Positions 1-11,289 are shown, counted from the stretch's first letter. The stretch: 64,000 nt of DNA from Ceratothoa steindachneri (GCA_963969495.1 OZ018323.1:71086920-71150919); one strand, 5' to 3'. Notes: generated by a model not told the origin, from the sequence alone. Numbers and translations: made by a program.

Positions 1-1835
1 ATTATTATTGAATTGTTGATCATTTTGCTATAGGAATTACCCAAACATATGAATTCTAAAATTCATTATGAGAGCTGCCCTTATTTTTTTTCATAGATGA
101 TTATTAAGGCTAATTAATAAAATATCTAAGCTAAATATTCAAAGGAAAATTAACCTTACTCCAATTAAATGTTATTGACATACATTTTGTGATATGACGC
201 CACGAAAAAATAAAATGCATATGAGTAAGTAAACAAGGCAGATCTTCGTTGCAGACATAAACTGCATGAAAATATTAACTCTCCTTGTAGATGCGGTAAG
301 TTAGTTTTTCTTGCCTATACTCCCTTATTGCTAGCCCATTTTACCTGTGAAGCAGAATAAGTACTTGCGAATCAAATATTTTAAAAGTTTTCCATGATAT
401 TTACCTATGTAATACTTAGGTACATCTTAGTAGTAAATTTTTTCCTGTTTTATAACATTTTTAATTGAAGTTAATAAAATTACGAAAGTCAGATAGAGGA
501 ATGAATCATGTTCTCATTAGAGGACTTTTGTTTTCCATGAGCGGGAGCTGTATGTGTATGAACTGTCAACTCTGAGGGATATTTTTAAGTACGGCATCTA
601 CTTGAAGAAGCAAAGAAAAGATATTAGATGGAACTTTCAAGTGCATGCTGGCCAAAGCTAATGTTAGTTTTAAGACGCCTGTTATCAATGGAATAATTGC
701 CACCATGTCAAGGCTCAATAAGGTCTGGAAATAGGTACTGAGGTTTTCTATTATGAACGGTAAACCTAAAGCAAATAAGAAGTTCATTGTCAAGTAACTG
801 TTTCTGCATAAGAAAAGGAAAATTCCTTTGAATGTTCGAGCATACATTAGGTGAGAGAAAGATAAGATTGCAAGTGAAGAATTTGCCAAATGGGGAACCA
901 TGATCAGCAAGAGAACAAGAGACAGGTGAGGATATGGGAAACGCAGTGGATAGTTGAAAAATTACCAATTAAGCGGAAATCCTATCATTCAGCGTTTCCC
1001 ATCATTTGCAAAAATATGGAATGCTGTCTAAACTTGTAAAATGAGTTCCTCATGATTGATAGACGAAAACTGCTAAAGAAATTTCTTCAGCACGCTTTAT
1101 AATTTTTCTAACTATTAGTGACTATAGAAGAAAAATGGATATTATACAGGAATGGAAAAGGGGTGCAAGGGAAGGATTTATTGCTAACAAAGTTACTAAC
1201 TAATGCACATTCCATATAGGAACTCCATTCGAGGAAAGTTTTGATGTTTCTGAGAATTTTGTTAGATTGATACGTTTCAAGCTACTAATTAAATAAATAA
1301 TTACAATAGACATTTAGTTTCAGCAGCTTTGAAAAAAATGTAACTTCTCTGTCAGTAGAGCCCGATCCAACAAATATCACAACTTTGTTGATGGAAGATC
1401 GCGTATGGGAAAAACTCCCATGCACTTCCTCTTCCCGAGGCTTTGTTTTATCTGATTACTACCTATTCTTGAGTTTACAGAGCCAGATTAATGGTCTATA
1501 CAACATATGAAAAGGTGGAAATTACCACCATAGACTGTTTTACACACAAACTAAAAAGTTCTGTAAAAAATTATATTGAGAAGCTTCTGAATCGTTGGAA
1601 TGAAGTCACTAATAATAATGGGGATTAAGTTTACGAATAAATTCTAATTAAACATAAAATAGGAAATTTAGAAATACAAATTGATATAGGTTAGAAATAT
1701 TTCATCAAAAATATAAGCTCATATTAAAATTAGATATGTAAAACCAGATTATTAAGGAACCTTTTCTGATCGGACTTCTTAAGGAATCATGTTAGCACCT
1801 AAATTCGTATGACCCTCCGACAAGATTTTGTTTTC
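1..1835. other. AT-rich stretch, nothing recognised
   Basis: No frame resembles a known protein and no repeat structure stands out. The longest open frames (about 114 and 86 codons, minus strand, 566-968) overlap in different frames, have no recognisable motif, and look like chance. Confidence 0.6.
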
Positions 1836-1839
1836 GCAA

Positions 1840-2405
1840 TAACATCATAACTATTCGTCACATTCTAACGAAATTTCAAACCTTTATGTTATTTTACATT
1901 TTCCTTTGAATGATATAATTTCCAAAGTCATCCTAAGGTTAGCCGGGGAATTATTTGGCAATAACATCATAACTATTCTGCCGATTCAAATCAAATTTGA
2001 AATCGTTATGTTCTTTTGCATTCTCTTTCGAATGATATAATTGTTTAAGTCCTCTCAAGGTTAGTTTGGGAATCATTGAATGTTTTGAAGGTCGTAAGGT
2101 TATAAATCAGAATATGTGCGAGTACGCGACTTTTGGTCAGCAGACCTTGTTTAAATATCTATTAAAATTGGACCGCAAAATAAAATGTCTAAATCATCCT
2201 AGAAAAAAAATTACATTCTTTCGATTTTGAGAACTATTTACTTTAGCCATCTTAAATAAATCAGCTTTAAGTCTAATTAGTCTTTTAATTTTAAGGAGAA
2301 CCAATACCTTTCTTTGATTTTTATTAACTCTGTGAAGCCAAGTAAAGACTGGAAGGCAACTCTTTCCTACTCCCAAGCAAAGAATGACAAACTCACCGAG
2401 GTTGT
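1840..2405 (-). repeat. dispersed repeat family, copy 1
   Basis: Read on the minus strand, this segment aligns along most of its length with 8165-8590 (plus strand), and its distal part aligns with 46225-46640. The 3' part holds two tandem monomers of about 110 bp (roughly 1960-2075 and 1850-1960), each containing a core close to ATTATATCATTCGAAAGAGA and ending near AGTTATGATGTTATT. The 5' part (about 2190-2400) has no tandem structure but is about 75 percent identical to copy 2. There, one frame gives the similar peptides VAFQSLLGFTELIKIKERYW (here) and VAFQSVFGLTELIKIKKRYW (copy 2), with mostly conservative differences, so the family may once have encoded a protein. I do not recognise it. 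It could be the 3' end of an unknown transposon. Confidence 0.65.
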
Positions 2406-2779
2406 CCAGAATATTGGGCAAGATATGCGAGGTAATAACTTGCTCTGAAGTATGAGTCCTGGTTTTCGCTCACGCTGTCGTTTCCTAGCTCAGTCTGGAT
2501 TTTCCTCTACGTGATTTAGAGACTAAGCCATCAAGCTGGTGCTGATATCACCATAAATTCAAAGATGAGGACAATCGCTGCCTGTCGCCATATGAATTCT
2601 TTGTGTAGGAAAAACAGACAAAGTTCATTAAATTAAAATCTCAAACCCTTCCTCATTACCAACTTATCCACTTGGCCTCATTCTGACATAACCCCGAAAT
2701 TTGCACTACCAAACTTCACCAATCATCAGTAAGAAAATCCAAGGGAAAATACAACCGTATTTCACGTTAAATACAAAAC
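2406..2779. other. no gene seen
   Basis: Unique-looking sequence between the dispersed repeat and a SINE-like segment. Nothing recognised. Confidence 0.5.
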
Positions 2780-2789
2780 ATAACTTACC

Positions 2790-2960
2790 TCCTCAGAGAT
2801 GTCATTCGACTCTCCAGGCCCTATTTTACCTCAGAGTAGTCTTCCTCTGGAGGCCTACATCAGGCTTCCCACGAGGTTACAATAGGAGCAATACAGGGCT
2901 CGAACCCCTGTTTCACACACGTAATATCTGATGATTTGACTTTATTTTCTGACGAGAGCT
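2790..2960 (-). repeat. tRNA-derived SINE-like segment
   Basis: The minus strand carries GGGTTCGAGCCC (plus 2896-2907), a close match to the RNA polymerase III B-box consensus GGTTCRANNCC. About 55 bases upstream on the same strand, CAGCTCTCGTCAG is a weak A-box candidate. Downstream of the B box (decreasing coordinates) follows a non-tRNA body whose first 45 or so bases recur, diverged, at 4288-4335. A tRNA-like head plus a repeated unrelated body is the usual SINE layout. No A-tail or target-site duplication was identified, so the outer limits are approximate. Confidence 0.45.
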
Positions 2961-3386
2961 GACACGTGATATCGTGGGAACTACGTTCGCTTAATTGAGG
3001 CTGACACGTCATCCAAAGGAATTCTAGAATTTTCGTTCGCTTTGATCAGCCAGTTTCCCTCCTAATTATTTTATTGAATATTAAATTGGATTAAGATTAT
3101 TACGATTTTGTCATGAAAGAAAGTTATCTTATATTTAGTGTTAAGAACTTTCATTGTATGTTGATGTAGCATTGGGATTTTGAATGATCCGTAATTTTTA
3201 GTGTTCCGTGGAATTCAATGTCGAGGCCTTCATTCTTCACAGAAGGCAGACCATTTTTTTTGTGCTTGGAGAAGAAAGTTGTGTTCGGGAGCAGAGTGGA
3301 TTTCGTGTACTTATTTTCCGGTTTCGTGCGTCTCGGAAGGCTATTGCTATTTAGGCTATTGTAATTTAAGGCCATCCTGATTTAAG

Positions 3387-3545
3387 GCTACCGTGAGTTA
3401 GGTTACCGTGAGCTAAGGTTACCGTGAGTTAAGGTTGCCGTGAGTTAAGGTTGCCGTGAGTTAAGGTTGCCGTGAGTTAAGGTTGCCGTGAGTTAAGGTT
3501 GCCGTGAGTTAAGGTTACCCTGAGTTAAGGTTACCCTCAGTTAAG
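3387..3545. repeat. 16-bp minisatellite, ten units
   Basis: Ten head-to-tail units with consensus GTTGCCGTGAGTTAAG. The first unit is 15 bp, the middle five are identical, and the outer units differ by one to three bases (GTTACC in place of GTTGCC, CCCTGAG or CCCTCAG in place of CCGTGAG). The uniform centre and diverged edges fit unequal exchange or replication slippage. No open frame uses it. Confidence 0.95.
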
Positions 3546-4287
3546 TTTATTGTGATTGATTGACTTAGTGTAAGACAACCGGCAGAGTTGTACCCCTTTT
3601 GCATTTTAGTGCGGGTTTACCGCGAGTGTTGTGCCTCTCGTGCATCTTTGGTAGGACAACCGTGTGTGGTGTCCTTGTTTTGTGTCGCCCATACTAGGCC
3701 TGATATTGGTGGTCGTGAGTGCCCCTTTATTTTTGTACGCGTAGGTACATTGTAGTTACGTTACCGGTAAGTGCTTCCCTCTGTGGCTTAACCTTCTTTC
3801 TCGGTGGTCTCATAGATAGGAATATCATACGTGCGTTATTTTTGTGTACATATTTGTTCTTGTGTCTTCTATACTCTAAATATTTTTACATGTTCCAAAA
3901 GGGCATTCCTTAGCTCGAACTATCAAGTTTGTAATTAATTTTTAGGTCCTTTCCCTGATAATTTAGTCTTGGAATATATCGGCATTTTCAAGTCGATTCA
4001 TTTATCAAACATTTGTAAATAAAGTTTTTTCGTTTTAAGTCGACGCATCTTCTATCCTTGGCTATCAACTTTTGGGTTAAAGAATCTGGGCATGTCACCT
4101 GACCCCAGTTTGTGACACCCTGCCTCTCGATCAGAGTTTAACGTACGGGGCTAAAATTCTTCACTGACTGTGGCTCAACCGTCTTCACTTCAGGACTGAG
4201 ATCGACCTCCGATGGTCTCCTCGTTGTAAAATATCTTAGATCAGCTAATTCCGGTCTATTCTAAGAAGCTCTTTTCAATATCTGGAG
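3546..4287. other. no gene supported
   Basis: Contains a 64-codon frame on the plus strand (3719-3913) rich in Phe, Leu, Cys and Tyr, with two hydrophobic runs. There is no family resemblance and the composition is what T-rich DNA gives by chance. Confidence 0.5.
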
Positions 4288-4335
4288 AACTTCATCAGGC
4301 TTCCTACGAATTCACAATAGGAGCGATGTGTGTTT
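4288..4335 (-). repeat. fragment of the SINE-like body, second copy
   Basis: The plus-strand segment containing CATCAGGCTTCCTACGA followed by CACAATAGGAGCGAT matches, with several substitutions, the body of the SINE-like segment near 2850-2895 (CATCAGGCTTCCCACGA, ACAATAGGAGCAAT). Homology appears to extend weakly to about 4240. The B-box end is not recognisable here. Confidence 0.5.
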
Positions 4336-4898
4336 TTATAATTTCAATGGTCTGAACAGGGTGCATTTTAGAAGTAAATATAGTTTGAATAAATGATAGC
4401 TGGATTGCTCCCTTGAGATATTGAATTTTAGAGATCAATCAGTTTGTTATTAAATGGTTGAAGATTTAGGTATCAAATGTGTCATTATATGGTATGAAAT
4501 TCCATAGAGGGAAATTTATTTATGCGTGCAGTGCGATTGGGCCATTTCTAATGGGTGCTTGCTATACAAAAAGAAAATATAGCAAAGGACATGAACGTAA
4601 TAGGTGTGAGAACGATGTTGTGACTGATAAGGATATGAGGTGGTATTGGCGTGTAAGAACATTTAATGGAAATAGAATTATGAAGAAAAGTATTCGTAAG
4701 AAATTGTATGGTGTACGATAGGTTTGAAAACGACGTTAATTTCGGTTTAATAAGTGAGTGAGTTTTTTAGAGGGAAGGGTAGAGGATACTTTGAAAAATA
4801 AGTGTGTATGGAAGCGTTTTGTTGACGAGTGATTACGGATAATTACTCAGAGATGAACTGTGGCTGAACTAGATCCTACAGCAAATACCACCTAACCA
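4336..4898. other. no gene supported
   Basis: An 80-codon basic frame (4479-4721, plus) has no recognisable motif, splice context or repeat relatives in the window. Confidence 0.45.
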
Positions 4899-5607
4899 CT
4901 ATGGAAAACCGATTTGGTGTGGAAAGAAATGATGGCTGGCTTTGGGGCGACCTTGTGGAAAATCGATTACATTTGAAGTGTTGATTTCCTGAAGCTCTTT
5001 AGTGGAAGCAGGAATCTGTATGAATTTCCAATTTATAAATAAATTTATACAATTTTGCCAAGAAAGGAGTTGATACATAAAAGAAAACCTGCGTAATTTA
5101 AGACGACGATAGCACCGCATACTTTAGGCTATTTGCGTCAAAATTAAATTTTTTTTCGCACTTTTGAAGTGGGAAGCTTCGGACCCATACCCACACTTAG
5201 TTGTGGGGGGGTTACACCCCTCGCATCACCCGCTATCTAAAAAAATAATTAGTAATATTCCTAACTTGAAAGCCTACTGCAGATTCGAATGCATAAGGCG
5301 ATTTTTAAACAAAAGTGTCTCGCCTCCTTACTTAATGTTTCTGCTGGCGGATACGACGTGCTAACTGCCTTCCAAAAATGGTGAACAAGATCCTTTAGTC
5401 AAGGAACCTTTCGGCAAAAGAAATAAAGCGTGACTCTGAAGTTTGAACTTGATACCGTGTAAAATCCTTGCCACAATGCACGCGTTTGTTGCATCGAAAT
5501 TCACCTAAATTATTCAAGTTCAGCATAGAGTTACACTTAGGACAGTTATATTTGTTTTTAAGAAAACCGTGATCAACTAAAGGGCAACAGTAGACTCGCG
5601 ATTGCAC
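4899..5607 (-). pseudogene. Merlin/IS1595-like transposase relic
   Basis: On the minus strand, 5607-5395 encodes a 70-residue frame with a zinc-ribbon pattern: NCPKCNSML, then FRCNKRVHCGKDF (two CxxC-like pairs about 20 residues apart). This is the N-terminal arrangement of ISXO2/Merlin transposases. Just downstream, in another frame, KGSCSPFLEGS resembles the family's R-x-GS-x-F-x-x-S segment. Further on (5120-4899) a 73-codon frame ends with INTSNVIDFPQGR, reminiscent of the T-x-x-x-W/F-x-x-x-x-R-x-x-C segment that precedes the DDE core in this superfamily. No DDE catalytic core is visible, and frames shift at least twice between the parts. Family knowledge says Merlin elements have short inverted ends and 8-9 bp duplications; I did not find them. 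The assignment rests mainly on the zinc ribbon, and another CxxC protein is possible. Confidence 0.4.
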
Positions 5608-5710
5608 AGAACTTTGGTAAATAAGCGCTCAAAATTAAGGTCGCACCCTCCTTCACAAGTCATTTAGAATAAATGCGCTAGGCAAAAGCATATTGCGTCT
5701 AAAACTATCT

Positions 5711-5815
5711 GACTTGCGATTGGTCACGCATGCATAGTCGTGTTGTTGCCCGGCCACGCATGCGTCAGTGGTTCTTTGCCATATTGGGCATGCGTTGGCG
5801 GCGTGCTGCCTGACC
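5711..5815. repeat. short GC-rich degenerate tandem repeat
   Basis: Three spaced units of about 33-50 bp containing CACGCATGCATAGT, CACGCATGCGTCAG and GGCATGCGTTGG stand out as GC-rich against the AT-rich surroundings. Unit boundaries are imprecise. Confidence 0.5.
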
Positions 5816-5820
5816 TAAGA

Positions 5821-8164
5821 GAAAGGGATACCTATCGTAGAGACCAGGGAATGACCTCTCCGTAATTAGAAAAACTAACAAAATTTCGAAAAATAAATTA
5901 CTTTAGAGTTGAATAAATGAATAGGTATTCCTATGTAATTCGGTGAGCTGAAAAACATTGCTTCTATAACATGTTTTGATTAGAAGTCTAAAACATTGGA
6001 AATGACGGCGCTTTCTTTCTCTTAAATTACCAAAAAACGATTGATTTCTTCTAGGTATTCCACCAACCGTTATAGAATCGAACTTTTAGGCAGCAAATAA
6101 ATATTGATGTACACGAACAGTCATTTTCTCTATTATTAAATTTTTACCCCCAAACTTTCAGCATTCGATTTTGGTAAGGATATTTGGTATAGCCTCAAAT
6201 TGGCTCTCTTCTCAACTTTTATCTGTTTAAGTTTTCCATATTATTAAACTTAATCCACATATAAATATTAAACTTTTATTCGTAAATCTGTTTAAACTAG
6301 CACTGTTTTTTAAATTCCAAAATGAAACTTATAGCATATTTGTTATAACTATGAAATCTATTTAGAAAATACGGGAGCTATTTGAGTGCAATAGTTTACT
6401 TTGGTACCAAACTACTTGACCTTCTTGCTTTGTTCTTTCTACCTATGTAGTCTTCTTTTCTTCGCTTTTTACGAGAAGAAAACTGATTGGTTGTAACATT
6501 CTTCCACCTTTCTTACTTTCAGATTAAAAAATATAACTCTATATTAACTTTCTATCCTAATTATTATAGCATTTTGGGCATATTCTGTAGCATGTTTTTT
6601 CTTTTATAAAAGAATTATATTTTTAACCCTTAAGGGTCAAAATAATTTTGAGATAACATAGTTTTGACAAAATATTATTTCCAGAAGTATATCGTCCTGA
6701 GATTCCTCTCTTTATGTAGAGCAAGTATGTACTAGTCATGGAACTTGTATTGGAGGACTTTTTCTGATAGAGTCGAAGATTTAAGGAATATTTAACTAAA
6801 GTCTACAAAACATTAGCATATTTTCAGCTTTATACGATCAAATTGCACCAAACTTTTACAAAATATTCCGAGTATGAGGGAAAGGGACCTAATTCCTATT
6901 TATATTTCCTGAGTATATACAAAATTTTGACAATAAGCGACGAACGCCTATTCGACAGATTTTCGGGAGAACAACGTTCCCTAAAAATGTGATCAAGTCA
7001 GGCAAAGTAAGAATGCCCTGAAAATAATTCGATCAAAAAGAGTATTCGAAGCAGAATGGAACTACACTTTTTAGCAACTGTGTTAGATCGGGCCCAATTC
7101 ACAGCGAAATAAGGTCCTTTGAAAGGCCATTTAGACCCTTATTTTAACTTTTTCTACAAACGTAACAATAAACAACAGATACAACCGTGAACATCAACAT
7201 TTCGAACCCAATCCTAGGGAGTTTTTTATTCATACCAAGCTTATATCTTTTAAAAGGTCATCCTTAAAATTGTAATAATCGCATTTCTGTAAATAAGTCC
7301 AACCCTTCTCTCAATGACTATATCAAAATGATCAATATTCTCCTCTTTAGGCTTACCATAAATGGGTATAGAGTTTTCCATTTTCTCTTAGTTCTTTGAA
7401 GCTTATAATCACATTTGTGTGATCACAGATTCCTATGTTAAATCTTTTAAAGAGAGTAATTCATCGCCATTATCAACTAGTCTTCCACAAAGTGTTCGCA
7501 TATATCAACACCAGTGCCAACACGACAAAACGGAGGTCTTCGTAGCTCCGCCTATAAAAGCCTTTACGAAATACGATTAGTGACAAAAAGGTTTGGGTGC
7601 TGGGGCTTTCTACCACTTGGGGTTCCTATCCGGAATAAGTTGCTTTTCACGACACATGCCAGATGAGGGTAATTTGAATACTTCCTGTGTCTATAAAGGA
7701 TCAGTTATTATTTTTATTATTAATATGTCAAGAAGTTGAAATCCCCACAGAAAAGAAAAATATTTACAGATGAAACTGTGCTTCGGTACCATTTATTCCG
7801 TTAAACAACACCAGATATATTACTAGAAAATTTATTATATTAAAGAAATTCTCTCTTTCAATTCCTAGCCCCATTCCGGGTTCATTCATCAATTATTCAA
7901 TATCCGGGAATATATTGATAGATGAGTCAATTTTCAATACCGATATCAATTAGCACATCATATTTGTGACATGTGACATATAGGTCTTTTATTCTCTTAT
8001 ATCATGAGTTCAGCAATATTTAGGATCCTATATAAGGAATTTGAATGATAGATGCCTTAGCATAAAGGAATTTTGGGATTTTTTCCTCAAACCTCTTCGG
8101 GAGGTTTCCTGGAGACGGCATCGACCGCGAGGATGATACGTCAATCATATATCCGACTCCCTTC
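5821..8164. other. AT-rich stretch, nothing recognised
   Basis: About 2.3 kb without a supportable coding frame, RNA gene or obvious repeat. Confidence 0.6.
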
Positions 8165-8590
8165 TCTCTGACATTTATTTGGGGATGTGAGACAGTTGCC
8201 TTCCAGTCTGTATTTGGCTTGACAGAGTTAATTAAAATAAAAAAAAGGTATTGGTACTCCTTCAAATTAAAACAAGAATTAGTTTTAAAGGTGATTTGAG
8301 CTAATTAAAGTAAATAGTTGTCAAACTCGAAAGAAAATCAAATGAATTTTTTTCATAAATGACTTAGACATTGTATTTTGAGGTCAAATTTCAATACAAA
8401 TTTAAACAAGGTCTGCTTACCCAAACTCGCGTTAACTTACATATTTTGATTCACGAACTTACGACCTTAAAACTTTCAATAATTTCCCGACTAACCTTGG
8501 CAAGAATTTGGCAATTATATGATTCAGAAGAAAATGTAAAACAACCTAAGGGTTACAAATTTCGTTAGAATCATTCAAATAGTTATGATG
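8165..8590 (+). repeat. dispersed repeat family, copy 2
   Basis: Plus-strand copy of the repeat also found at 1840-2405 (minus) and, in its 3' part, 46225-46640 (plus). It contains the non-tandem 5' section (to about 8400), the shared segment with ACAAGGTCTGCTTACC, then one ~110-bp monomer ending in AGTTATGATGTCGTA. It stops just before the LTR-flanked element that begins near 8700. The frame giving VAFQSVFGLTELIKIKKRYW lies at about 8195-8255. Confidence 0.65.
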
Positions 8591-8700
8591 TCGTAGAATG
8601 AACCCGACGTATACGTCACTTCTACCCGATATGCATGGAAGCTCAAGATCAACGAGTGACCTTGAGTCAACTCTGGTCAAGAAAAAGATAGGGGAGGATA

Positions 8701-9570
8701 GAAATGGGGGGAGTTGGGGACCATCTACAAGTACGAAGAATTTAAATAGAAAACGATTGAGTGCAGTTGGCCAGTATTAAACTAATGGAGGCTGCGGGCT
8801 ATGAGGATTATGAAAAAGTAGGAACAAAATATACTTTAATATTTAAACAGTTATACACAATAAATAGATTAAATAGAATAATGGCAATGGATATTCGATG
8901 TATACAATAACCGAACTAACACAGCTACTCGGTGCGAGCTCTATGGGGGAGGAAGAACGAGAGGCGATACGAGCCTCAGTACATACGCACACAGGGATGG
9001 CTGGCAATGTAACCACAGATGATTCGTCTCAGCCTAGCTTGAATTCGAGGTTTTAAGGAATGAAACGGGGGATCGGATGGTTATTCAAGAGATGTTGACC
9101 ACGGGGAATTTAACCTGTAGTAGTAACATTAACTGGAGGAAGTATTCGTGCCAAAGGAAATGTACCAAAACCAAGGACGGGCCAATTGACTAGGGCTCAG
9201 ATCCTTCGGTATAATTCTAACCTTCGGCTCGTAGAGAAATGGAGCGCGATAGAGAATGACGTGTTTCGTTGAAAAAAAAAACAGGCCTATACTGCCGATT
9301 CCCAATTGGGACCAACAATATATAGAGACCAGCCGGAACCGTTACTGCCTCCGCTAAGGGTTAGCGCGGGGAAATCTCTCCACGAACGAACACGGTGCTT
9401 GAGTGATGGGAAGTACTCCCACTGGGGTTTCTTGATAACGCCCTGGGAGACGACAGAAGCGTGCGTTTGAGATTCCAACACCCCGCTTATCGCAAAAAGC
9501 AGGTCGATATTCTGACTGTTCCCACGGTACTCGCTTACATGAACTGACCTTGTGCCTGACCTCTTGGTTT
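8701..9570 (-). repeat. LTR of gypsy-class element (3' copy, minus orientation)
   Basis: This ~870-bp segment is repeated in the same orientation at 12153-13035 with high but imperfect identity; differences and small indels are scattered along it. Long shared blocks include the stretch with CCAATTGGGACCAACAATAT and the one with GATAACGCCCTGGGAGACGA. The pair brackets protease, integrase, reverse transcriptase and RNase H coding relics on the minus strand, which identifies the repeats as long terminal repeats. I could not place clean TG...CA ends or a target-site duplication. Scattered divergence between the two copies points to an old insertion. Short open frames inside are shared by both copies but encode nothing recognisable. 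Confidence 0.75.
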
Positions 9571-10127
9571 TGACGGGGCAAATGGCGGCAAGGAGCCTCT
9601 ATTCTCGACAACTCCTCTATTCACAAGATGTTACTTTAAAAAAAAGGTACATCTGACAACCCCTGGATTGGTAAGAAAAGTCTCAAATTTGCCCTAGCTC
9701 AAGGGGAGGGCAATTGGGGGATACCTGACTTTGAACGATCGTGCTTTAGTGGCTCTGACATATTTACGTACAAAGCATATCCGGGAACACAAGGAATAAA
9801 TGAATTCGACAAGAACACAAGGGCTACAAAACTAATATTAGTTGAAACTTTGGTTGCCTACCTAAGGTCAATAACGACCAAGATCTTCACACTCACAGAC
9901 AAAAAAAAAAATAATAATACAGACAAAAAACACAATACAAAAAGATATAAAGAGAAATATAAAATAAAGGGAATTAATTGATCCGAAAGATACAAGGGGT
10001 TACTGGATCGTTCTTGATATGTGAACAGAGAAACTTATTGTCAGAATACATACATTCTAAACAAGATGAACAAGACGGCATAATTTTTCTCCCGCGTGAG
10101 AAGCTTACGGCTAGCGTAGGCAACGGC
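9571..10127 (-). other. 3' internal region of the LTR element, non-coding
   Basis: Lies between the RNase H relic and the 3' LTR on the element's strand. No frame was recognised. In the normal element this would hold the end of the polyprotein and the polypurine tract; a purine-rich AAAACCAAGAGG on the minus strand at the LTR edge is a possible remnant. Confidence 0.4.
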
Positions 10128-10442
10128 TTATCTATCGCCATCATCGCTATACTGTAGTAAAACGCAACCTAACCCTTCATTAATGGCATCAGTTCTAATA
10201 CCAAACGTCTTCTTAGGGTTGAGGAGCCGGACGATAGGGGTGGAAGCTAATTTTCTCTTTAACTGTTCCAAATAGGAGAGAGCTAGTGACGACCAGACAA
10301 AGTGTTCCGGGGACTTCTTTTTTAGCAAATCACACAAAGGGGCCGAGAGAGAATCGAAATGGGTGACGAAGCGGCAGGAGAAAAAAACAGATCCTTTGAA
10401 GGATCTCATCTGCTTTTTATTGGATGGAGGGAGCATTTCCAC
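10128..10442 (-). pseudogene. RNase H segment of gypsy-class pol (relic)
   Basis: This frame continues the pol protein after the reverse transcriptase thumb. It contains PLCDLLKKKSPEHFVWSS, the connection/tether segment that in Ty3/gypsy elements precedes RNase H (usual form PL-x-x-LLKK...F-x-W). After it come ASTPIVRLLNPKKTFGIRTD and GLGCVLLQYSDDG, matching the start of gypsy RNase H (L-x-x-F-D-x-x-K-x-F-x-x-x-T-D-A-S-x-x-G-x-G-x-V-L-x-Q). The TDAS motif reads TDAI. RNase H would degrade the RNA of the RNA-DNA hybrid during reverse transcription. The domain stops early, right after its first motif, so it could not be active. Confidence 0.7.
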
Positions 10443-10444
10443 AA

Positions 10445-11230
10445 TGGCGTGGATTTTGTCCTCCTGGGGGTTAATCGGTTGTTCTCAATGTTAAAGCCAA
10501 GGTAGTCAATCGAACTATAAGCAAAATGGCACTTGCTCGGGCCGATTGTGAATCCGTACTCGCGCAGGCGAGGCAGCGGGGCCTGGAGGACGATCACGTG
10601 ATGGTCCCACTCGCTTTTGGCAGCGTAGATGTTATCGAAATAAAAAGTCACATTTGCCCACCCCTCTTTTATTCTTTGCATCATGCGATTGTAATTACTA
10701 CAGGCCGCCACCAAGCCGAACGGGAGACGGCGGAACTGCATTAAACCTTTGTCTGTGGAGAAAGCCGTATATCTCTTTAAACCTTCTTTAAAGTGACTTT
10801 GATAATAAGCCTTTTCATAGATCAAATTCGGTAATGTAATTAGCCTCTTCAAGGAGATGGAGGTTTTGATCGAACAAGGTCATCAAATTAAGTTTCCGAA
10901 AATCGACGCACAACCTGTATGACGCCTCTGTCATCTTTTTCAAAACACGGGGAGCAGTAATTAGATTGAGAGGGTTCTATAATCCTTAAATTTAATAATT
11001 TAGCAACTGCGTTGGAGACCTCTCTTAAATGGATGGGCAGGGGGTACGGCTTAGGGCAAATAGGCTTCAGGGGGATCAAAATAATATGCTCGAACTGAGT
11101 GGCACAGCACGAAATCTCGGAAATCACGTCTCCAAAGTGACTCAACAACTGCTGTAGCTGACTCTTCAAATCGGGAGGCAGCTGGGCGTTAACATCTAAG
11201 TCTGATGACGGATTCGGTAGCGCTGGTCAC
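10445..11230 (-). pseudogene. reverse transcriptase of gypsy-class element (relic)
   Basis: Minus-strand relic of a Ty3/gypsy-type reverse transcriptase. The first block (11169-10888) has LLSHFGDVISE, PKPYPLPIHLREV and LLNLRIIEPSQSNYCSPC, the fingers region that normally reads H-x-I...YR-x-P...G-I-IEPS-x-SP-x-x-SP. A second, frame-shifted block (10852-10445) has YTAFSTDKGLMQFRRLPFGL, then FYFDNIYAAKSEWDHH at the YxDD active-site position and GPSKCHFAYSSIDYLGFNI at the start of the thumb. The active-site pair reads D-N rather than D-D. Frameshifts and stops between blocks show it is dead. On its strand it follows the integrase relic and precedes RNase H. Confidence 0.8.
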
Positions 11231-11289
11231 GGTGGGTAAGTGTACTCCTTGTTCTGTTCAATGCAAAACACTTACACCACATTTAGCGG

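Noticed and set aside
3387..3545. CRISPR array
   Set aside because: Units are contiguous 16-mers without spacers, in a eukaryotic context; it is a minisatellite.
9287..9611. Open frames inside the left LTR, with equivalents at 12752-13043 in the right LTR
   Set aside because: Their conservation is explained by the LTRs being copies of each other; no protein family resemblance and several overlapping frames are open at once.
10526..10744. 72-codon plus-strand frame
   Set aside because: Antisense of the gypsy-class reverse transcriptase.
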